From Adhaeribacter aquaticus DSM 16391 (GTDB lineage Bacteria; Bacteroidota; Bacteroidia; Cytophagales; Hymenobacteraceae): 64,000 bases of DNA. Each line of letters begins with the position of its first letter. Within the stretch, counting starts at the first letter, position 1. Location of the stretch: contig NZ_KI421517.1 of NCBI RefSeq assembly GCF_000473365.1, forward strand, positions 248,001 through 312,000, given 5' to 3'. Below, one piece after another: positions 1-9,232 of the stretch. The translations under genes and the position numbers were made by a program. Below the pieces are notes generated by a model. It did not search any database, was not told the DNA's origin, and saw only the letters and a list, made by a program, of their open reading frames with translations.

Positions 1-1
1 A

Positions 2-736
2 CGTATTCTGGCCGGTGAAAGCTTTGAATCCCTGGCTACACAATATTCTGAAGACCCAGGATCTGCTGCTAAAGGTGGTGAACTGGGTTTCTTTAAGAAA
101 AAAGAACTGGTTCCTGAATACGAAGCCACTGCTTTAAAATTAGAGCCCGGACAAATTGCTGACCCGGTTGAGTCGCAATTTGGTTTCCACTTAATCCAGT
201 TAATATCCCGCCGCGGCGAGGAATATAATACCCGTCATATTTTAATTAAGCCTACATCTACGGATCTGGACATGGATGCCACCGGTGAAGAGCTAAAAAA
301 ATTGCGTTCCCGTATTCTGGCCGATAGCATTTCTTTCTCAAAAGCTGCTAAAGATTTGTCTGATGATAAAATAACTAAAGATAATGGCGGTCTATTAATG
401 AACCGTTCCGACCGTAGCACGTATATTCCGCTGGACCAGGTAGATCCTTCTATCTTCTTCACAATTGATACCATGAAAGTTGGTTCAATTACTCAGCCTT
501 TACCTTACCGTACCGAGGATGGCAAACAGGCCATGCGTATTATTTACTTAAAATCTAAAACGCCACCGCACCAAGCTAATATGAAAGATGACTATCAGAA
601 ATTAGCTGCGGCCGCCTTGAACGAGAAAAGAAATAAAGCCCTGGCTGATTGGTTTGAGAAGAACAAGAATACGGTATTTATTGATATTGACCCAGAATTT
701 AATAAATGTGATATTTTAAGCTCTGATCTCTATTAG
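2..736 (+). CDS. SurA/PpiC-type peptidyl-prolyl isomerase (5' end missing)
   Basis: This is the C-terminal part of a parvulin-family peptidyl-prolyl cis-trans isomerase. Such proteins act in the periplasm as folding chaperones for outer-membrane proteins. The reading frame is open from the window edge to the TAG at 734-736, so the gene begins outside the window. One parvulin domain ends near nt 215 (visible: SEDPGSAAKGGELGFF, then FGFHLIQL). A second begins at RHILIKP (about nt 233) and carries the family pattern of an early His-Ile and a later KDNGGLL. Two tandem PPIase domains are the SurA arrangement. The moxR-like gene follows after 6 bases, so the two are probably co-transcribed. The family is clear; orthology to surA is inferred because the N-terminal chaperone domain is not visible. 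Confidence 0.88.
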   Translation, partial: RILAGESFESLATQYSEDPGSAAKGGELGFFKKKELVPEYEATALKLEPGQIADPVESQFGFHLIQLISRRGEEYNTRHILIKPTSTDLDMDATGEELKKLRSRILADSISFSKAAKDLSDDKITKDNGGLLMNRSDRSTYIPLDQVDPSIFFTIDTMKVGSITQPLPYRTEDGKQAMRIIYLKSKTPPHQANMKDDYQKLAAAALNEKRNKALADWFEKNKNTVFIDIDPEFNKCDILSSDLY

Positions 737-742
737 AACCCT

Positions 743-1708
743 ATGAAGCATTTTAGCTCGGATAAGGAAGCAGCCGATGCGCTGCACCAGGCCTATCGTG
801 GCCTTAACAGTGAAATTTCCAAAATAATAATTGGTCAGGATGAAGTAGTACGATTAGTACTTACGGCTATCTTTTCACAAGGACACTGCTTATTAGTGGG
901 GGTTCCGGGGCTGGCCAAAACACTGTTAATTCAAACTATTGCTTCATCTTTGGATTTATCCTTTAATCGGATTCAGTTTACGCCTGATTTAATGCCATCT
1001 GATATTGTGGGTTCCGAGACCATGGATCAGAATCGTAATTTCCAGTTTGTAAAAGGACCGGTATTTGCCAATATTGTTTTGGCCGATGAAATAAACCGGA
1101 CTCCGCCTAAAACCCAGGCAGCTTTACTTGAATCGATGCAGGAATATTCGGTAACGGTTGCCGGAATGCGGTACGATTTACCCCGGCCTTTTTTTGTTTT
1201 GGCTACCCAAAACCCGATTGAACAGGAAGGTACCTACCCCTTGCCCGAAGCCCAGCTGGACCGCTTTATGTTTAATATTACGTTGGACTACCCTAGCTTT
1301 GCTTCGGAATTACAGATAGTAAAAAATACTACTTCCAATATCAAACAAACCATCAATAAAGTATTGCATTCAGATGACATTATGGCTTACCAGCAATTGG
1401 TACGCCGGGTGCCTGTAGTAGATAATGTGGTAGATTACGCGGTACGTTTAGTCCATAAAACTCGTCCTAATACCGAAATGGCTTCTCCGCAAGCAAATCA
1501 GTTTCTGGAATGGGGCGCTGGTCCCCGGGCTTCCCAACATTTAATTGTCGGAGCCAAATGTAATGCGCTATTAAACGGCAAATATTCACCAGATATTGAA
1601 GACGTACAAGCAGTAGCATTACCCATTTTGCGCCACCGGATTGTACGGAATTTTAAAGCTGAAGCCGAAGGCATTACAGTAGAGAAGATAATTAAAGATC
1701 TTCTGTAA
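743..1708 (+). CDS. MoxR-family AAA+ ATPase
   Basis: A 321-residue MoxR-type AAA+ ATPase. The family powers chaperone-like assembly or activation of partner proteins, often with VWA-domain proteins. The Walker A motif GVPGLAKT is at residues 53-60 and Walker B with the family signature LADEINR at 113-119. The sensor region ATQNPIEQEGTYPLPEAQLD follows, and the C-terminal lid domain is present. Length is normal. It lies 6 bases after the isomerase gene and is followed by a strong hairpin, so it seems to end that operon. The usual downstream DUF58/VWA partners are absent; the next gene is an unrelated lipoprotein. The specific client cannot be told from the sequence. Confidence 0.92.
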   Translation: MKHFSSDKEAADALHQAYRGLNSEISKIIIGQDEVVRLVLTAIFSQGHCLLVGVPGLAKTLLIQTIASSLDLSFNRIQFTPDLMPSDIVGSETMDQNRNFQFVKGPVFANIVLADEINRTPPKTQAALLESMQEYSVTVAGMRYDLPRPFFVLATQNPIEQEGTYPLPEAQLDRFMFNITLDYPSFASELQIVKNTTSNIKQTINKVLHSDDIMAYQQLVRRVPVVDNVVDYAVRLVHKTRPNTEMASPQANQFLEWGAGPRASQHLIVGAKCNALLNGKYSPDIEDVQAVALPILRHRIVRNFKAEAEGITVEKIIKDLL

Positions 1709-1720
1709 GATTAGAATCAA

Positions 1721-1770
1721 TTTAAACATAAAAGGCTGCTCTTTTTTAAGAGCAGCCTTTTATGTTTAAA
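1721..1770 (+). terminator. Long perfect-hairpin terminator after the moxR-like gene
   Basis: A 23-bp perfect inverted repeat (arms 1721-1743 and 1748-1770) with a 4-base loop of T. The GC-rich core aaggctgctctt is flanked by mirrored A- and T-rich stretches, so it could stop transcription on either strand. It lies 12 bases after the moxR-like stop codon. Confidence 0.9.
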
Positions 1771-1838
1771 TCCAATTGAATTACAATTATTTAAAGCCGT
1801 AAATAGAATAGAGGCAAGTCAGACTAGTAAATAAAATC

Positions 1839-1846
1839 TAAATTTG
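1839..1846 (+). promoter_or_regulatory. Possible -7 box upstream of the LVIVD lipoprotein
   Basis: The octamer taaatttg fits the Bacteroidota -7 consensus TAnnTTTG, about 65 bases before the start codon. I see no convincing TTTG 19-21 bases upstream, so this is a weak call. Confidence 0.35.
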
Positions 1847-1911
1847 CTTTGCAACCATTTGCCTCAGATTAGGCTCATTATAAATAATAACAAAGGTCAA
1901 AATCTTTTACA

Positions 1912-3192
1912 ATGATGAAAAGAGCTCTACTTCAAAAAAAATGGTTAAATCTCCTCCTGATATTTTCTGGTTTTATGGTGATGGCGTGTACCGACGAAAT
2001 AGAAACAACCATTACCTATACCCGATATGAGCCAGTCTATATGTTGCGGTCGGAACTAAAAAGTGCCATTAAAGTAAGTGCTCCACAGGGGCTTGTTAAT
2101 CCTGGGAAAATTTATGTCAAAGATAATTACCTTTTTATCAATGAAGTAGAAAAAGGAATTCATATTATTGATAATGCCGATCCTGCAGCTCCTAAAAAAA
2201 TAAGCTTTATTGAGATTCCGGGTAATATGGATATAGCTGTAAAAGGGAATATATTATATGCCGACAGTTATATAGACTTAGTTGCCTTTGATATAAGTGA
2301 TCCATTAGAGGTAAAACTGGTAAAGCGGGTCGATAATATTTTCCCAACTAATGGAATGTTGGTTGCCGATACCGCCAAAGTTTTTTTAGCACGCTATGAA
2401 GAAAAAACAATAACCGAAAGCGTTAAAGATTATAACCGGAATCAATCCGCAGGATCAGCCATATTTTCAAGCAGAGACGCCGTAAGTATGACGTCTGCCA
2501 AAGCTCCTTCATCTGGCGGGGCAGGCAAAGGTGGCTCTATGGCCAGGTTTGCGATATCAGGCAATTACCTATATACCGTTAGTTTAACCAACTTACAAGT
2601 CTTTGACATTAGCAATAACACTGATCCTAAAAATGGTGAGAAAATAAATTTAGGTTGGGGAATAGAAACTATTTTCCCTTATAACAACAAGCTGTTTATT
2701 GGCTCCACCACCGGCATGCATATTTACGACAACAGCAATCCGGTTAAGCCAGAACACCTTTCCACCTATCAGCATGTAAGAAGCTGCGACCCGGTAGTTG
2801 TAGAGGGAGATCTGGCTTGGGTAACCTTACGTTCCGGTAACGCTTGTGCCGGCTTTACTAATCAGCTGGAAGTATTAGATGTAAGTAATGCCCGGAGCCC
2901 AAAATTACTTAAAACTTATCCAATGGATAATCCTCATGGTTTAGGTATCGACAATCACACCCTATTTCTATGTGAAGGCACTTATGGTTTAAAGGTTTTC
3001 GATATAAAAGATCATATGAAGGTGAATGAAAACCTAAAGGCTCATTTCAAAGGCAAGGACGCCTATGACGTTATTCCATTAGGAACTTCACTTTTGATGA
3101 TTGGGAAAGATGGTTTGTACCAGTACGACTACAGCAACATCAACCAAATAAAACTTTTAAGCAAAATACCAGTAGCTGGTAAAAGTATTTAA
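1912..3192 (+). CDS. LVIVD-repeat beta-propeller lipoprotein
   Basis: A 426-residue predicted lipoprotein. The N-terminus is basic, then hydrophobic, and ends in a lipobox with Cys26 (VMAC), followed by acidic TDEIE. The body holds repeated units of the form Y/F-L-Y followed by V-F-D-I-S-(D/N)-P, for example LVAFDISDP, LQVFDISNN, LEVLDVSNA and LKVFDIKDH. This is the LVIVD repeat, thought to fold as a beta-propeller. A Gly/Ser-rich insert lies around residues 180-210 and two cysteines (RSCDP and GNACAG) sit in the second half. The acidic residues after the lipidated Cys suggest export to the cell surface, by analogy with Bacteroidota lipoprotein export signals. The stop codon abuts the next start (TAAATG), so it is co-translated with the beta-barrel protein. 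Ligand or function is unknown. Confidence 0.82.
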   Translation: MMKRALLQKKWLNLLLIFSGFMVMACTDEIETTITYTRYEPVYMLRSELKSAIKVSAPQGLVNPGKIYVKDNYLFINEVEKGIHIIDNADPAAPKKISFIEIPGNMDIAVKGNILYADSYIDLVAFDISDPLEVKLVKRVDNIFPTNGMLVADTAKVFLARYEEKTITESVKDYNRNQSAGSAIFSSRDAVSMTSAKAPSSGGAGKGGSMARFAISGNYLYTVSLTNLQVFDISNNTDPKNGEKINLGWGIETIFPYNNKLFIGSTTGMHIYDNSNPVKPEHLSTYQHVRSCDPVVVEGDLAWVTLRSGNACAGFTNQLEVLDVSNARSPKLLKTYPMDNPHGLGIDNHTLFLCEGTYGLKVFDIKDHMKVNENLKAHFKGKDAYDVIPLGTSLLMIGKDGLYQYDYSNINQIKLLSKIPVAGKSI

Positions 3193-3801
3193 ATGAAATA
3201 TTTTCTAAAGTCTATGGCCCTCCTGATCTTACTAATAGGAAGGTCTAAATTTACATCTGCCCAAAATATTAGCTCCCATACAACTGCCGTAGAAGCCAAC
3301 CCTAATAAAACTTCCAGGTATATTGGGACTATAGAACTAGGTTATTTGTATGGGAAAACATCTGGCCTTTCTTTTAATAATATTTATATAAACCATAGCA
3401 CTCCAACCGTTCAATTTTTTAATGGCTATCGACTTAACCCTAGATTAGCCTTAGGAGCCACTATTGCTTTTGATTTCTATCAGGAAGTTCTAATTACTCC
3501 TATTGCATTGGGTATCAAAGGTGCTGTCTTGGATAAAAGAGTAAGCCCTTACTATAGTTTAGATGTAGGTTACGGTGCCACCATCTTGAATAGCACCAGC
3601 AATGGCAGGAAGCAAGAAGGAGGCTTTATGTTTAACCCAACTTTAGGATTTCGGGTAAATACTGGTAATATGTCGGCTTTTACTTTTGGAGTTGGTTTCA
3701 AAAGTCAACGTGCCCAAATAGAATATAATAATTGGGGCACCCGAACCAATCAAAACATTTTGTTTAAACGCCTTTCCTTACGAACAGGGTTTATGTTTTA
3801 A
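3193..3801 (+). CDS. Small outer-membrane beta-barrel-like protein
   Basis: A 202-residue protein starting immediately at the end of the LVIVD lipoprotein gene. Residues 1-24 form a signal peptide (hydrophobic ALLILLIG, cleavage after TSA). The rest is rich in Gly, Tyr, Phe and alternating hydrophobic strands such as YIGTIELGYLYG and FTFGVGFKSQ, and ends in an aromatic residue (GFMF), as outer-membrane barrels do. It resembles the 8-stranded OmpA/OprF-like or OmpW-like small porins in size, but I cannot assign a family. Operon context suggests that it and the lipoprotein form one envelope unit. Confidence 0.7.
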   Translation: MKYFLKSMALLILLIGRSKFTSAQNISSHTTAVEANPNKTSRYIGTIELGYLYGKTSGLSFNNIYINHSTPTVQFFNGYRLNPRLALGATIAFDFYQEVLITPIALGIKGAVLDKRVSPYYSLDVGYGATILNSTSNGRKQEGGFMFNPTLGFRVNTGNMSAFTFGVGFKSQRAQIEYNNWGTRTNQNILFKRLSLRTGFMF

Positions 3802-3818
3802 ACAACTAGAATAGATAG

Positions 3819-3850
3819 AAGCCTGTGTTTTGGTAAACACAGGCTTTTTG
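3819..3850 (+). terminator. Terminator after the beta-barrel gene
   Basis: A 12-bp perfect stem (3819-3830 and 3835-3846) with loop tggt, followed by a short T run. It is 17 bases past the stop codon and ends the two-gene surface unit. Confidence 0.85.
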
Positions 3851-4059
3851 CTTTTAAACCTCTTGAGATTATTAAGCTTCAAATAATTCTAGGATGAATA
3901 GATTTTCATCTATATTGCTTAAAACTCTTTATGAAGTGGTAAAACAAAAAAATTACTCCTTAAATAAGAAGCTTAAAAGGCAAAATAAATAGTAAAAAAC
4001 CATAAGGCAATAGGTTAGTAAACTAATAGCTAAAACCATACTTTAAATGTATAAAGTAA

Positions 4060-5067
4060 ATGAAATACGCTTTCCTCCTCCTTTTCCTCTTAGGATTCAT
4101 TACTACTTCCTGCCAGAAAAATGCTGCCAACGAAATCCAAAAAGAGAATGCAGCCATAGGAGATTCTACTGCTTTGAGTATAAAACAAGCAAGACCTGCC
4201 GCAACAAGCAATAATGAGTTGGCGAAGCAAATAGATTGCGAAGCATATTTTAAATTAAATTATGTCTCAGATTCACTTAAGGCATTTTATATAGCTCAAC
4301 TTATTGCCCAGCATAATTCAGCCCTTTCCCTGAACACTAAACAATTTTTGCTACAACTGCAAGATGAGTTACTAAACCCTATGAAGTATTCTGACCAATT
4401 AGCTTTTACCAAAGTACTTGCTCCTGTTTTTAACTTAGAAGCTAATCAGTTAAGTATTATTACTTTCCCAAACTACGTTCAAGCTCAGGATAGCTTTCAG
4501 GATATTTCTGCTGAAAGTGATTTGGTAAAACTTACCAGTTCTGCCAAGCAAAATAATAATGAGGAACCCAGTTTAGAGAAGGGAAAGTTAATTTATTATC
4601 CTCAAATTCTGGATTCAATTTTAAAAGCCGGTAAGCCCTTAGTTTATGTTTATTCAACTAAAGGTGTAAAAAGCACCTGCATTAAAGACTTTGGCTTTAA
4701 TGCGGGCGAATGTTCCGAGTCTTACCATTACTTGTTAGATACCCGAAACTTTACCACACAAGACAAGAATTTATTTGCCAGCAAATACAAACTAGATTTA
4801 ATTTTTGAAAACAATCCGGAAATTGACCGCCTGATGAGGAATCAGGTAGTAAAAGAATGTGAAGATTGCCCCAGCAGTAGCCATCTTGTGAAAACGTTTG
4901 CCCGTTTAAAGGGCACCGACAATGTGTATTTCACTTATGCTGATACTTTTCCGTTGAACAATGAATTAGATACCCCCTCCCGCGGCTTAATTTTAAGAAC
5001 AAAAGAAAATAAAATTGTAAACCTGTGGTATAAAGAAGTGGATTTATTTGGCTGCAGCTGCTTGTAA
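4060..5067 (+). CDS. Hypothetical lipoprotein with a Cys-rich C-terminal half
   Basis: A 335-residue protein of unknown family. The signal sequence ends in a lipobox with Cys18 (TTSC), so it is likely a membrane-anchored lipoprotein. The middle is helical and polar with Gln- and Asn-rich stretches. The C-terminal half has cysteine pairs (CIKDFGFNAGEC, CEDCPSSS, and the final FGCSCL), which suggests disulfides or metal binding outside the cytoplasm. It stands alone after a terminator and about 210 bases of AT-rich spacer. No transfer signs are seen. I do not recognise it and give no function. Confidence 0.7.
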   Translation: MKYAFLLLFLLGFITTSCQKNAANEIQKENAAIGDSTALSIKQARPAATSNNELAKQIDCEAYFKLNYVSDSLKAFYIAQLIAQHNSALSLNTKQFLLQLQDELLNPMKYSDQLAFTKVLAPVFNLEANQLSIITFPNYVQAQDSFQDISAESDLVKLTSSAKQNNNEEPSLEKGKLIYYPQILDSILKAGKPLVYVYSTKGVKSTCIKDFGFNAGECSESYHYLLDTRNFTTQDKNLFASKYKLDLIFENNPEIDRLMRNQVVKECEDCPSSSHLVKTFARLKGTDNVYFTYADTFPLNNELDTPSRGLILRTKENKIVNLWYKEVDLFGCSCL

Positions 5068-5122
5068 AGAGGTCCACTACAAATAGAGACAAATAATATT
5101 CAAATGAGTCCATTTATAAGCC

Positions 5123-5153
5123 TTTGCCGGGATATTCTCGTAAAATAGTTTTG
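5123..5153 (+). promoter_or_regulatory. Bacteroidota-type promoter for the 141-residue unknown gene
   Basis: TTTG at 5123-5126, a 19-base spacer, then tagttttg at 5146-5153. This fits the TTTG-N19-TAnnTTTG pattern with correct spacing. A second -7-like octamer, tacttttg, is at 5165-5172. Transcription would start near 5160, about 90 bases before the start codon. Confidence 0.65.
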
Positions 5154-5251
5154 TGAAGTTTTTCTACTTTTGTGTAACACCTCATAGCCAAATATTAGCT
5201 TTATAGGCAAAAATATTTAAGATCTTAATCAATTTAACTGTAAGAAAATAC

Positions 5252-5677
5252 ATGGAAGCCCGCTCCCTATACGAACGTTTTGAAAATAACCTGAATACCC
5301 TTCTGGAAATTTTAACTCACGATATTGATCTGAGTCGTACGCCTTTTGAAACATCTTTGCCTTTAGAAATAAACATTCTTTGTGCTGTTTTAAACACCAC
5401 CGGCGAGCATTTCGAAATCAAATCAACGGGAATTCAATCGGTAGCAGAATTTAAAGATTTGTACGTGCACAATAAAGAACACGCTTCAAAAGCCATGGAG
5501 CAGATCCTGAATGACAAGCGTTCTTACATGAAAACTCCGGAAGGCACCATGCTCACTAAAGAAATGCTTATCCGACGTCTGGAATATTTTAACGAAGCAG
5601 CGCGGGTACTTAACGTTATGATTACGCAGAAATCATTGGGAAGCCCACTACAATACAATTATTCTTCTTCTAAGTAA
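5252..5677 (+). CDS. Conserved-looking hypothetical protein, 141 residues
   Basis: A soluble, mostly helical, acidic protein without signal peptide or membrane segment. It has leucine- and glutamate-rich helices (RFENNLNTLLEIL and RRLEYFNEAARVLNVMI) and no recognisable catalytic motif. It is expressed from its own promoter and terminator. I do not recognise the family. Codon use matches its neighbours, so it looks native. Confidence 0.65.
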   Translation: MEARSLYERFENNLNTLLEILTHDIDLSRTPFETSLPLEINILCAVLNTTGEHFEIKSTGIQSVAEFKDLYVHNKEHASKAMEQILNDKRSYMKTPEGTMLTKEMLIRRLEYFNEAARVLNVMITQKSLGSPLQYNYSSSK

Positions 5678-5692
5678 CTTCTATGTAAGTAT

Positions 5693-5733
5693 AAACTAAA
5701 AAAGGCCTTAAGAATAGAGGCCTTTTTTAGTTT
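5693..5733. terminator. Bidirectional terminator between convergent genes
   Basis: A 16-bp perfect stem (5693-5708 and 5718-5733) with a 9-base loop. The core aaggcct/aggcctt is flanked by A runs on the left and T runs on the right, so it can serve both the plus-strand unknown gene and the converging minus-strand gene ending at 5751. Confidence 0.88.
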
Positions 5734-5750
5734 TGGTTTGTAAGAAAGCT

Positions 5751-6887
5751 TTAGTTTTCCCGTACCCGTGTTATAAAAAAGTCGGTATAATAATGGACAT
5801 AAACACCTAAGGAAAATTCTGTCTGGGGATTATTTAAATCGAATACCGGTTCAAAACGGGTCGAAATGGATAAGTTATCCAGTATCGGAAAATCTCGCAT
5901 AAAGCGCACAATTAAAAGACGCCGGTCAGGCTCTAAATAATTTGGCTTCTTAACTGTAGTAGAAGCCGATGAAAATAATTGTCCACCTTTCTCGGCGTAA
6001 TAATTATGCCCATCCCAATACGAAAGCATTACATTTACCGCTTTGGTATTTAAACCGGCATTTAAGTAAAGGCCCTGGCCAGATGCAAATGGCACTTGTC
6101 GCACATTAGATTGATCTTTATAAAAGACCCAAAAGTTTTGCGAGGTAAAGCTTTGGAAGAAATTCCCTTGCAACTTCTTTTGCAGGTTAAATCCGGTAGC
6201 TCCATTTAAAAGGGTTAGTAACGGTAAATTAGAAACATCAATTTGGCCGCCTTTATGCTGGGCCGTAAACTGAAGTGGTACTCCCAGTCGCCAACCGCTT
6301 GTAGTTTCAAAAATTTTCTTTTCGGCAGTTATTCCCCCAAATATTTCTTCCCGGGCATTTTCGCCCCGGTACAACATGCGTTGCCAGTCTATCCAAGCAT
6401 CCAATGTTAGACCCTTAGTTTTCAATAAGTATTGGGTACCGTTTTCCAGGGTATTTGTAATTACCCGTTCAAAATCCAGCAACGGTTCAATATACCCGTG
6501 GTTTAGGTTGCCTTCCAGGGTTCCAAAAATAAAAGCCGACTTTTGGTTTTGAACTTTCACCGTAAAAGTGGGTTGCACTTGCTGTAGTTTGGGGTTCCCA
6601 AAGTCTTTCAACAGAAACACTCCTCCTTCTATCCTGACATTCTGAGCCGGAAAGTACACCAGCCGAGGATTTAAATGATAGCCAAACAAAGTATAGCCAG
6701 CTGCTATATCATTGGTGTATTCATTGTCGCGCATAAAGCCTAATGTCCGGAAACCAAAGCGCAAATCTTGCTTGTATTCGGGCTTTACCGGTAAAGAATA
6801 AAGCAAGGCTGAATTGTTTAGTTGGGCATAACTTTTAATAACTGAAATAGTTAAAATAAGGGCAATAAAACGACGAAATATTTTCAT
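5751..6887 (-). CDS. Secreted or outer-membrane beta-barrel-like protein
   Basis: A 378-residue protein with a signal peptide (IALILTISVIKSYAQ). The body has many alternating strands rich in aromatic residues and glycine (FGFRTLGFMRDNEY, VNVMLSYWDGHNYY) and ends in a strand-like segment YVHYYTDFFITRVREN. This points to a beta-barrel or porin-like outer-membrane protein. No transport or enzyme signature is recognised. It is transcribed away from recA with about 150 bases between the starts. Confidence 0.62.
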   Translation of the reverse strand: MKIFRRFIALILTISVIKSYAQLNNSALLYSLPVKPEYKQDLRFGFRTLGFMRDNEYTNDIAAGYTLFGYHLNPRLVYFPAQNVRIEGGVFLLKDFGNPKLQQVQPTFTVKVQNQKSAFIFGTLEGNLNHGYIEPLLDFERVITNTLENGTQYLLKTKGLTLDAWIDWQRMLYRGENAREEIFGGITAEKKIFETTSGWRLGVPLQFTAQHKGGQIDVSNLPLLTLLNGATGFNLQKKLQGNFFQSFTSQNFWVFYKDQSNVRQVPFASGQGLYLNAGLNTKAVNVMLSYWDGHNYYAEKGGQLFSSASTTVKKPNYLEPDRRLLIVRFMRDFPILDNLSISTRFEPVFDLNNPQTEFSLGVYVHYYTDFFITRVREN

Positions 6888-7036
6888 AAAATCAGCTACG
6901 AAATGGCACGAAAAAAGGCGGGTTTATGTTAAAAATCAGCCACCAATTACAATGCTTTTGCAGCTATATTTTACTTGGAAATTGCTACAAAAAACTGTAA
7001 TTTAGGCCTAAATTTAAGGAATATAAAAAGACAAAG

Positions 7037-8068
7037 ATGAGTGCAAACAACGAAAAATTAAAGGCTCTCCAATTAACCATGGATAAGCTCGACAAGACCT
7101 ATGGAAAAGGTACTGTGATGAGACTGAGCGATAACAAAGTAGAAGATATCCCGGCTGTATCCACTGGTTCTCTAGGGCTTGATATTGCGTTGGGTATTGG
7201 CGGCCTACCAAAAGGTCGTATTGTAGAAATCTATGGTCCGGAATCATCAGGTAAAACAACTTTAACCTTGCATTGTATTGCCGAGACCCAGAAGCGTGGT
7301 GGTTTAGCTGCTTTTATTGATGCAGAGCACGCTTTTGATCGGGTTTATGCCGAGAAATTAGGTATTGATACAACTAACTTATTGATATCGCAACCAGATA
7401 ACGGTGAGCAGGCTTTAGAAATTGCCGACCACCTGATTAGCTCTGGTGCTATAGATATTATTGTTATTGACTCTGTTGCTGCCTTAGTACCAAAAGGGGA
7501 GTTAGAAGGTGATATGGGTGATAGCAAAATGGGTTTACAGGCACGTTTAATGTCGCAAGCGCTGCGTAAATTAACTGGTACAATTAACAAAACCGGCTGT
7601 ACCTGTATTTTCATTAACCAGTTACGTGAGAAGATTGGGGTTATGTTTGGTAACCCAGAAACAACCACTGGTGGTAACGCGCTTAAATTTTATGCCTCTG
7701 TTCGGTTAGATATTCGTCGGATAGGCCAAATTAAAGAGGGTGCTGATAACATTACTGGTAACCGTACCCGGGTGAAAGTTGTAAAAAACAAAGTAGCACC
7801 TCCGTTTAAAGTAGTGGAGTTTGATATTATGTACGGCGAAGGCATTTCTAAAGTAGGTGAAATCTTGGATTTAGGTGTTGAGCTAAATATTATTCAGAAA
7901 TCAGGTTCGTGGTTCTCCTACAATGGAGATAAATTAGGCCAGGGCCGTGATGCTGTTAAACAAATATTACTTGATAATGAAGGTTTAATGGACGAAATTG
8001 AAGTTAAGATTCGTGCTATCATTAAAGGTGAGCCAGAAAAAGTGGCTGCTATAGTGGATGGCGAATAA
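7037..8068 (+). CDS. recA: RecA recombinase
   Basis: RecA forms ATP-dependent filaments on single-stranded DNA and catalyses strand exchange in recombination repair. The 343-residue length is normal. Walker A GPESSGKT is at residues 67-74, followed by the conserved DAEHAFD, the Walker B region [12 protein letters not shown], loop L1/L2 features ([19 protein letters not shown] and a Gly-rich segment after [10 protein letters not shown]) and the C-terminal domain. It is monocistronic, with a terminator 28 bases downstream. No obvious LexA-type operator is seen. Confidence 0.98.
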   Translation: MSANNEKLKALQLTMDKLDKTYGKGTVMRLSDNKVEDIPAVSTGSLGLDIALGIGGLPKGRIVEIYGPESSGKTTLTLHCIAETQKRGGLAAFIDAEHAFDRVYAEKLGIDTTNLLISQPDNGEQALEIADHLISSGAIDIIVIDSVAALVPKGELEGDMGDSKMGLQARLMSQALRKLTGTINKTGCTCIFINQLREKIGVMFGNPETTTGGNALKFYASVRLDIRRIGQIKEGADNITGNRTRVKVVKNKVAPPFKVVEFDIMYGEGISKVGEILDLGVELNIIQKSGSWFSYNGDKLGQGRDAVKQILLDNEGLMDEIEVKIRAIIKGEPEKVAAIVDGE

Positions 8069-8095
8069 TTGAAGCTTTTTTCTTCAGGATTTTAG

Positions 8096-8124
8096 AAAGG
8101 TGTCTGCATGCGGGCACCTTTTTT
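8096..8124 (+). terminator. recA terminator
   Basis: Stem aaaggtgtc/ggcacctttt (8096-8104 with 8113 onward; one G-U pair) followed by an unbroken T run. Confidence 0.85.
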
Positions 8125-8162
8125 TATAACAATAAGTTAAAGACTTATAAAAATCAAATAAT

Positions 8163-8170
8163 TAACTTTG
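8163..8170 (+). promoter_or_regulatory. Possible -7 box for the DUF3108 gene
   Basis: taactttg fits TAnnTTTG about 68 bases before the start codon. No clear TTTG is seen upstream, so confidence is limited. Confidence 0.45.
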
Positions 8171-8237
8171 CGTTCTATAATCAGACGTTGTTGGTATAAC
8201 ATTTGATTGATTATGGTAGAAGCAAAGATTACCTGTT

Positions 8238-9053
8238 ATGAATAAACTTTCCCTCTTGATATTAGTGCTGTTGGTGGTAGGGTCAGGCTTTATTGCTAAA
8301 GAGTCTGAGCGTACTGTTTCTCAGAACGCTTTTACCAGGGGCGAAGTCCTTAATTATAAAGTGCATTACGGGGTTATTAATGCTGCCGATGCCGTTATAA
8401 ATATTGATGAGGACATGAACTGGGTAAACAACCGGCCTTGTTATAAAGCAACCGTATTTGGAAAAACAACAGGTTCTTTTGATTATTTTCTGCGCATTCG
8501 CGATACGTGGCGCACCTATATTGATACTGCCTCCATTTTACCCCAGCATTTTTACCAGAATATTGAGGAAAATAAATACCGCAAAACCGAAAAAATAACA
8601 TTTGACCATTCTAAAAACGTTGCGGTAGTAGAGCGGATTAAAGTAAAAGAGCCTAGGAAAGCTGAAACATTTAAAATTCCGGATAATGTACAGGATATAG
8701 TAAGTGGTTTTTACTACCTCCGCACCCTGGACTTTAATAAATACCGCAATGGCGATGTAATTAAAGTTAAAGGCTTCTTTGATAACGAAGTGTTTGATAT
8801 GGATGTAATTTTTAAGGGACGCGAAACAGTAGCTACAAAAGCCGGAACTTTCCAGGCTTTTAAATTGGTACCACGTATGCCCGACAATAAATTATTTGCC
8901 GGTGAAAATGCCATTTCAGTTTACCTTTCAGATGATAAAAACAAAATTCCGGTTTTAATCAAAGCTGATATGTTTGTAGGGGCTGTAAAAGTAGACTTAT
9001 ATAAATATAGCGGATTGCGGTATAAGCTAACGTCTATTCGAAACCATCAATAG
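8238..9053 (+). CDS. DUF3108-family exported protein
   Basis: A 271-residue protein with an N-terminal hydrophobic signal (LSLLILVLLVVGSGFIA). It has the family's beta-rich pattern: GEVLNYKVHYGVINAADAVI near the start, a central block KATVFGKTTGSFDYFLRIRD, and later PVLIKADMFVGAVKVDLYKY. DUF3108 proteins are periplasmic, of unknown function, and resemble lipid- or polysaccharide-binding lipocalin-like folds. It precedes the two-component pair with about 180 bases between and a separate promoter, so co-regulation is not implied. Confidence 0.8.
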   Translation: MNKLSLLILVLLVVGSGFIAKESERTVSQNAFTRGEVLNYKVHYGVINAADAVINIDEDMNWVNNRPCYKATVFGKTTGSFDYFLRIRDTWRTYIDTASILPQHFYQNIEENKYRKTEKITFDHSKNVAVVERIKVKEPRKAETFKIPDNVQDIVSGFYYLRTLDFNKYRNGDVIKVKGFFDNEVFDMDVIFKGRETVATKAGTFQAFKLVPRMPDNKLFAGENAISVYLSDDKNKIPVLIKADMFVGAVKVDLYKYSGLRYKLTSIRNHQ

Positions 9054-9154
9054 CATTCCTATAGTCTTCTTAATTAGGAAAATATTACCAGAAAGTTAAT
9101 AATTTCTTAACAAAAGACCCTATCCTTCCTCCCATCTGTTAAAAGTAAAAGCCC

Positions 9155-9162
9155 TATATTTG
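9155..9162 (+). promoter_or_regulatory. Probable -7 box for the two-component operon
   Basis: tatatttg matches TAnnTTTG about 70 bases before the response-regulator start. The upstream -33 element is weak (only ctgtt at the expected distance). Confidence 0.5.
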
Positions 9163-9232
9163 TCGCGTTAAAGAACGAGTAAATTAATTTGTTTTAAATG
9201 TTTGTTCTTTTCTAAACTTAACAGGCTGACTT

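Noticed and set aside
1811-1865. gaggcaa ... ttgcctc dyad around the possible LVIVD promoter
   Set aside because: Seven-base arms 41 bases apart are easily produced by chance.
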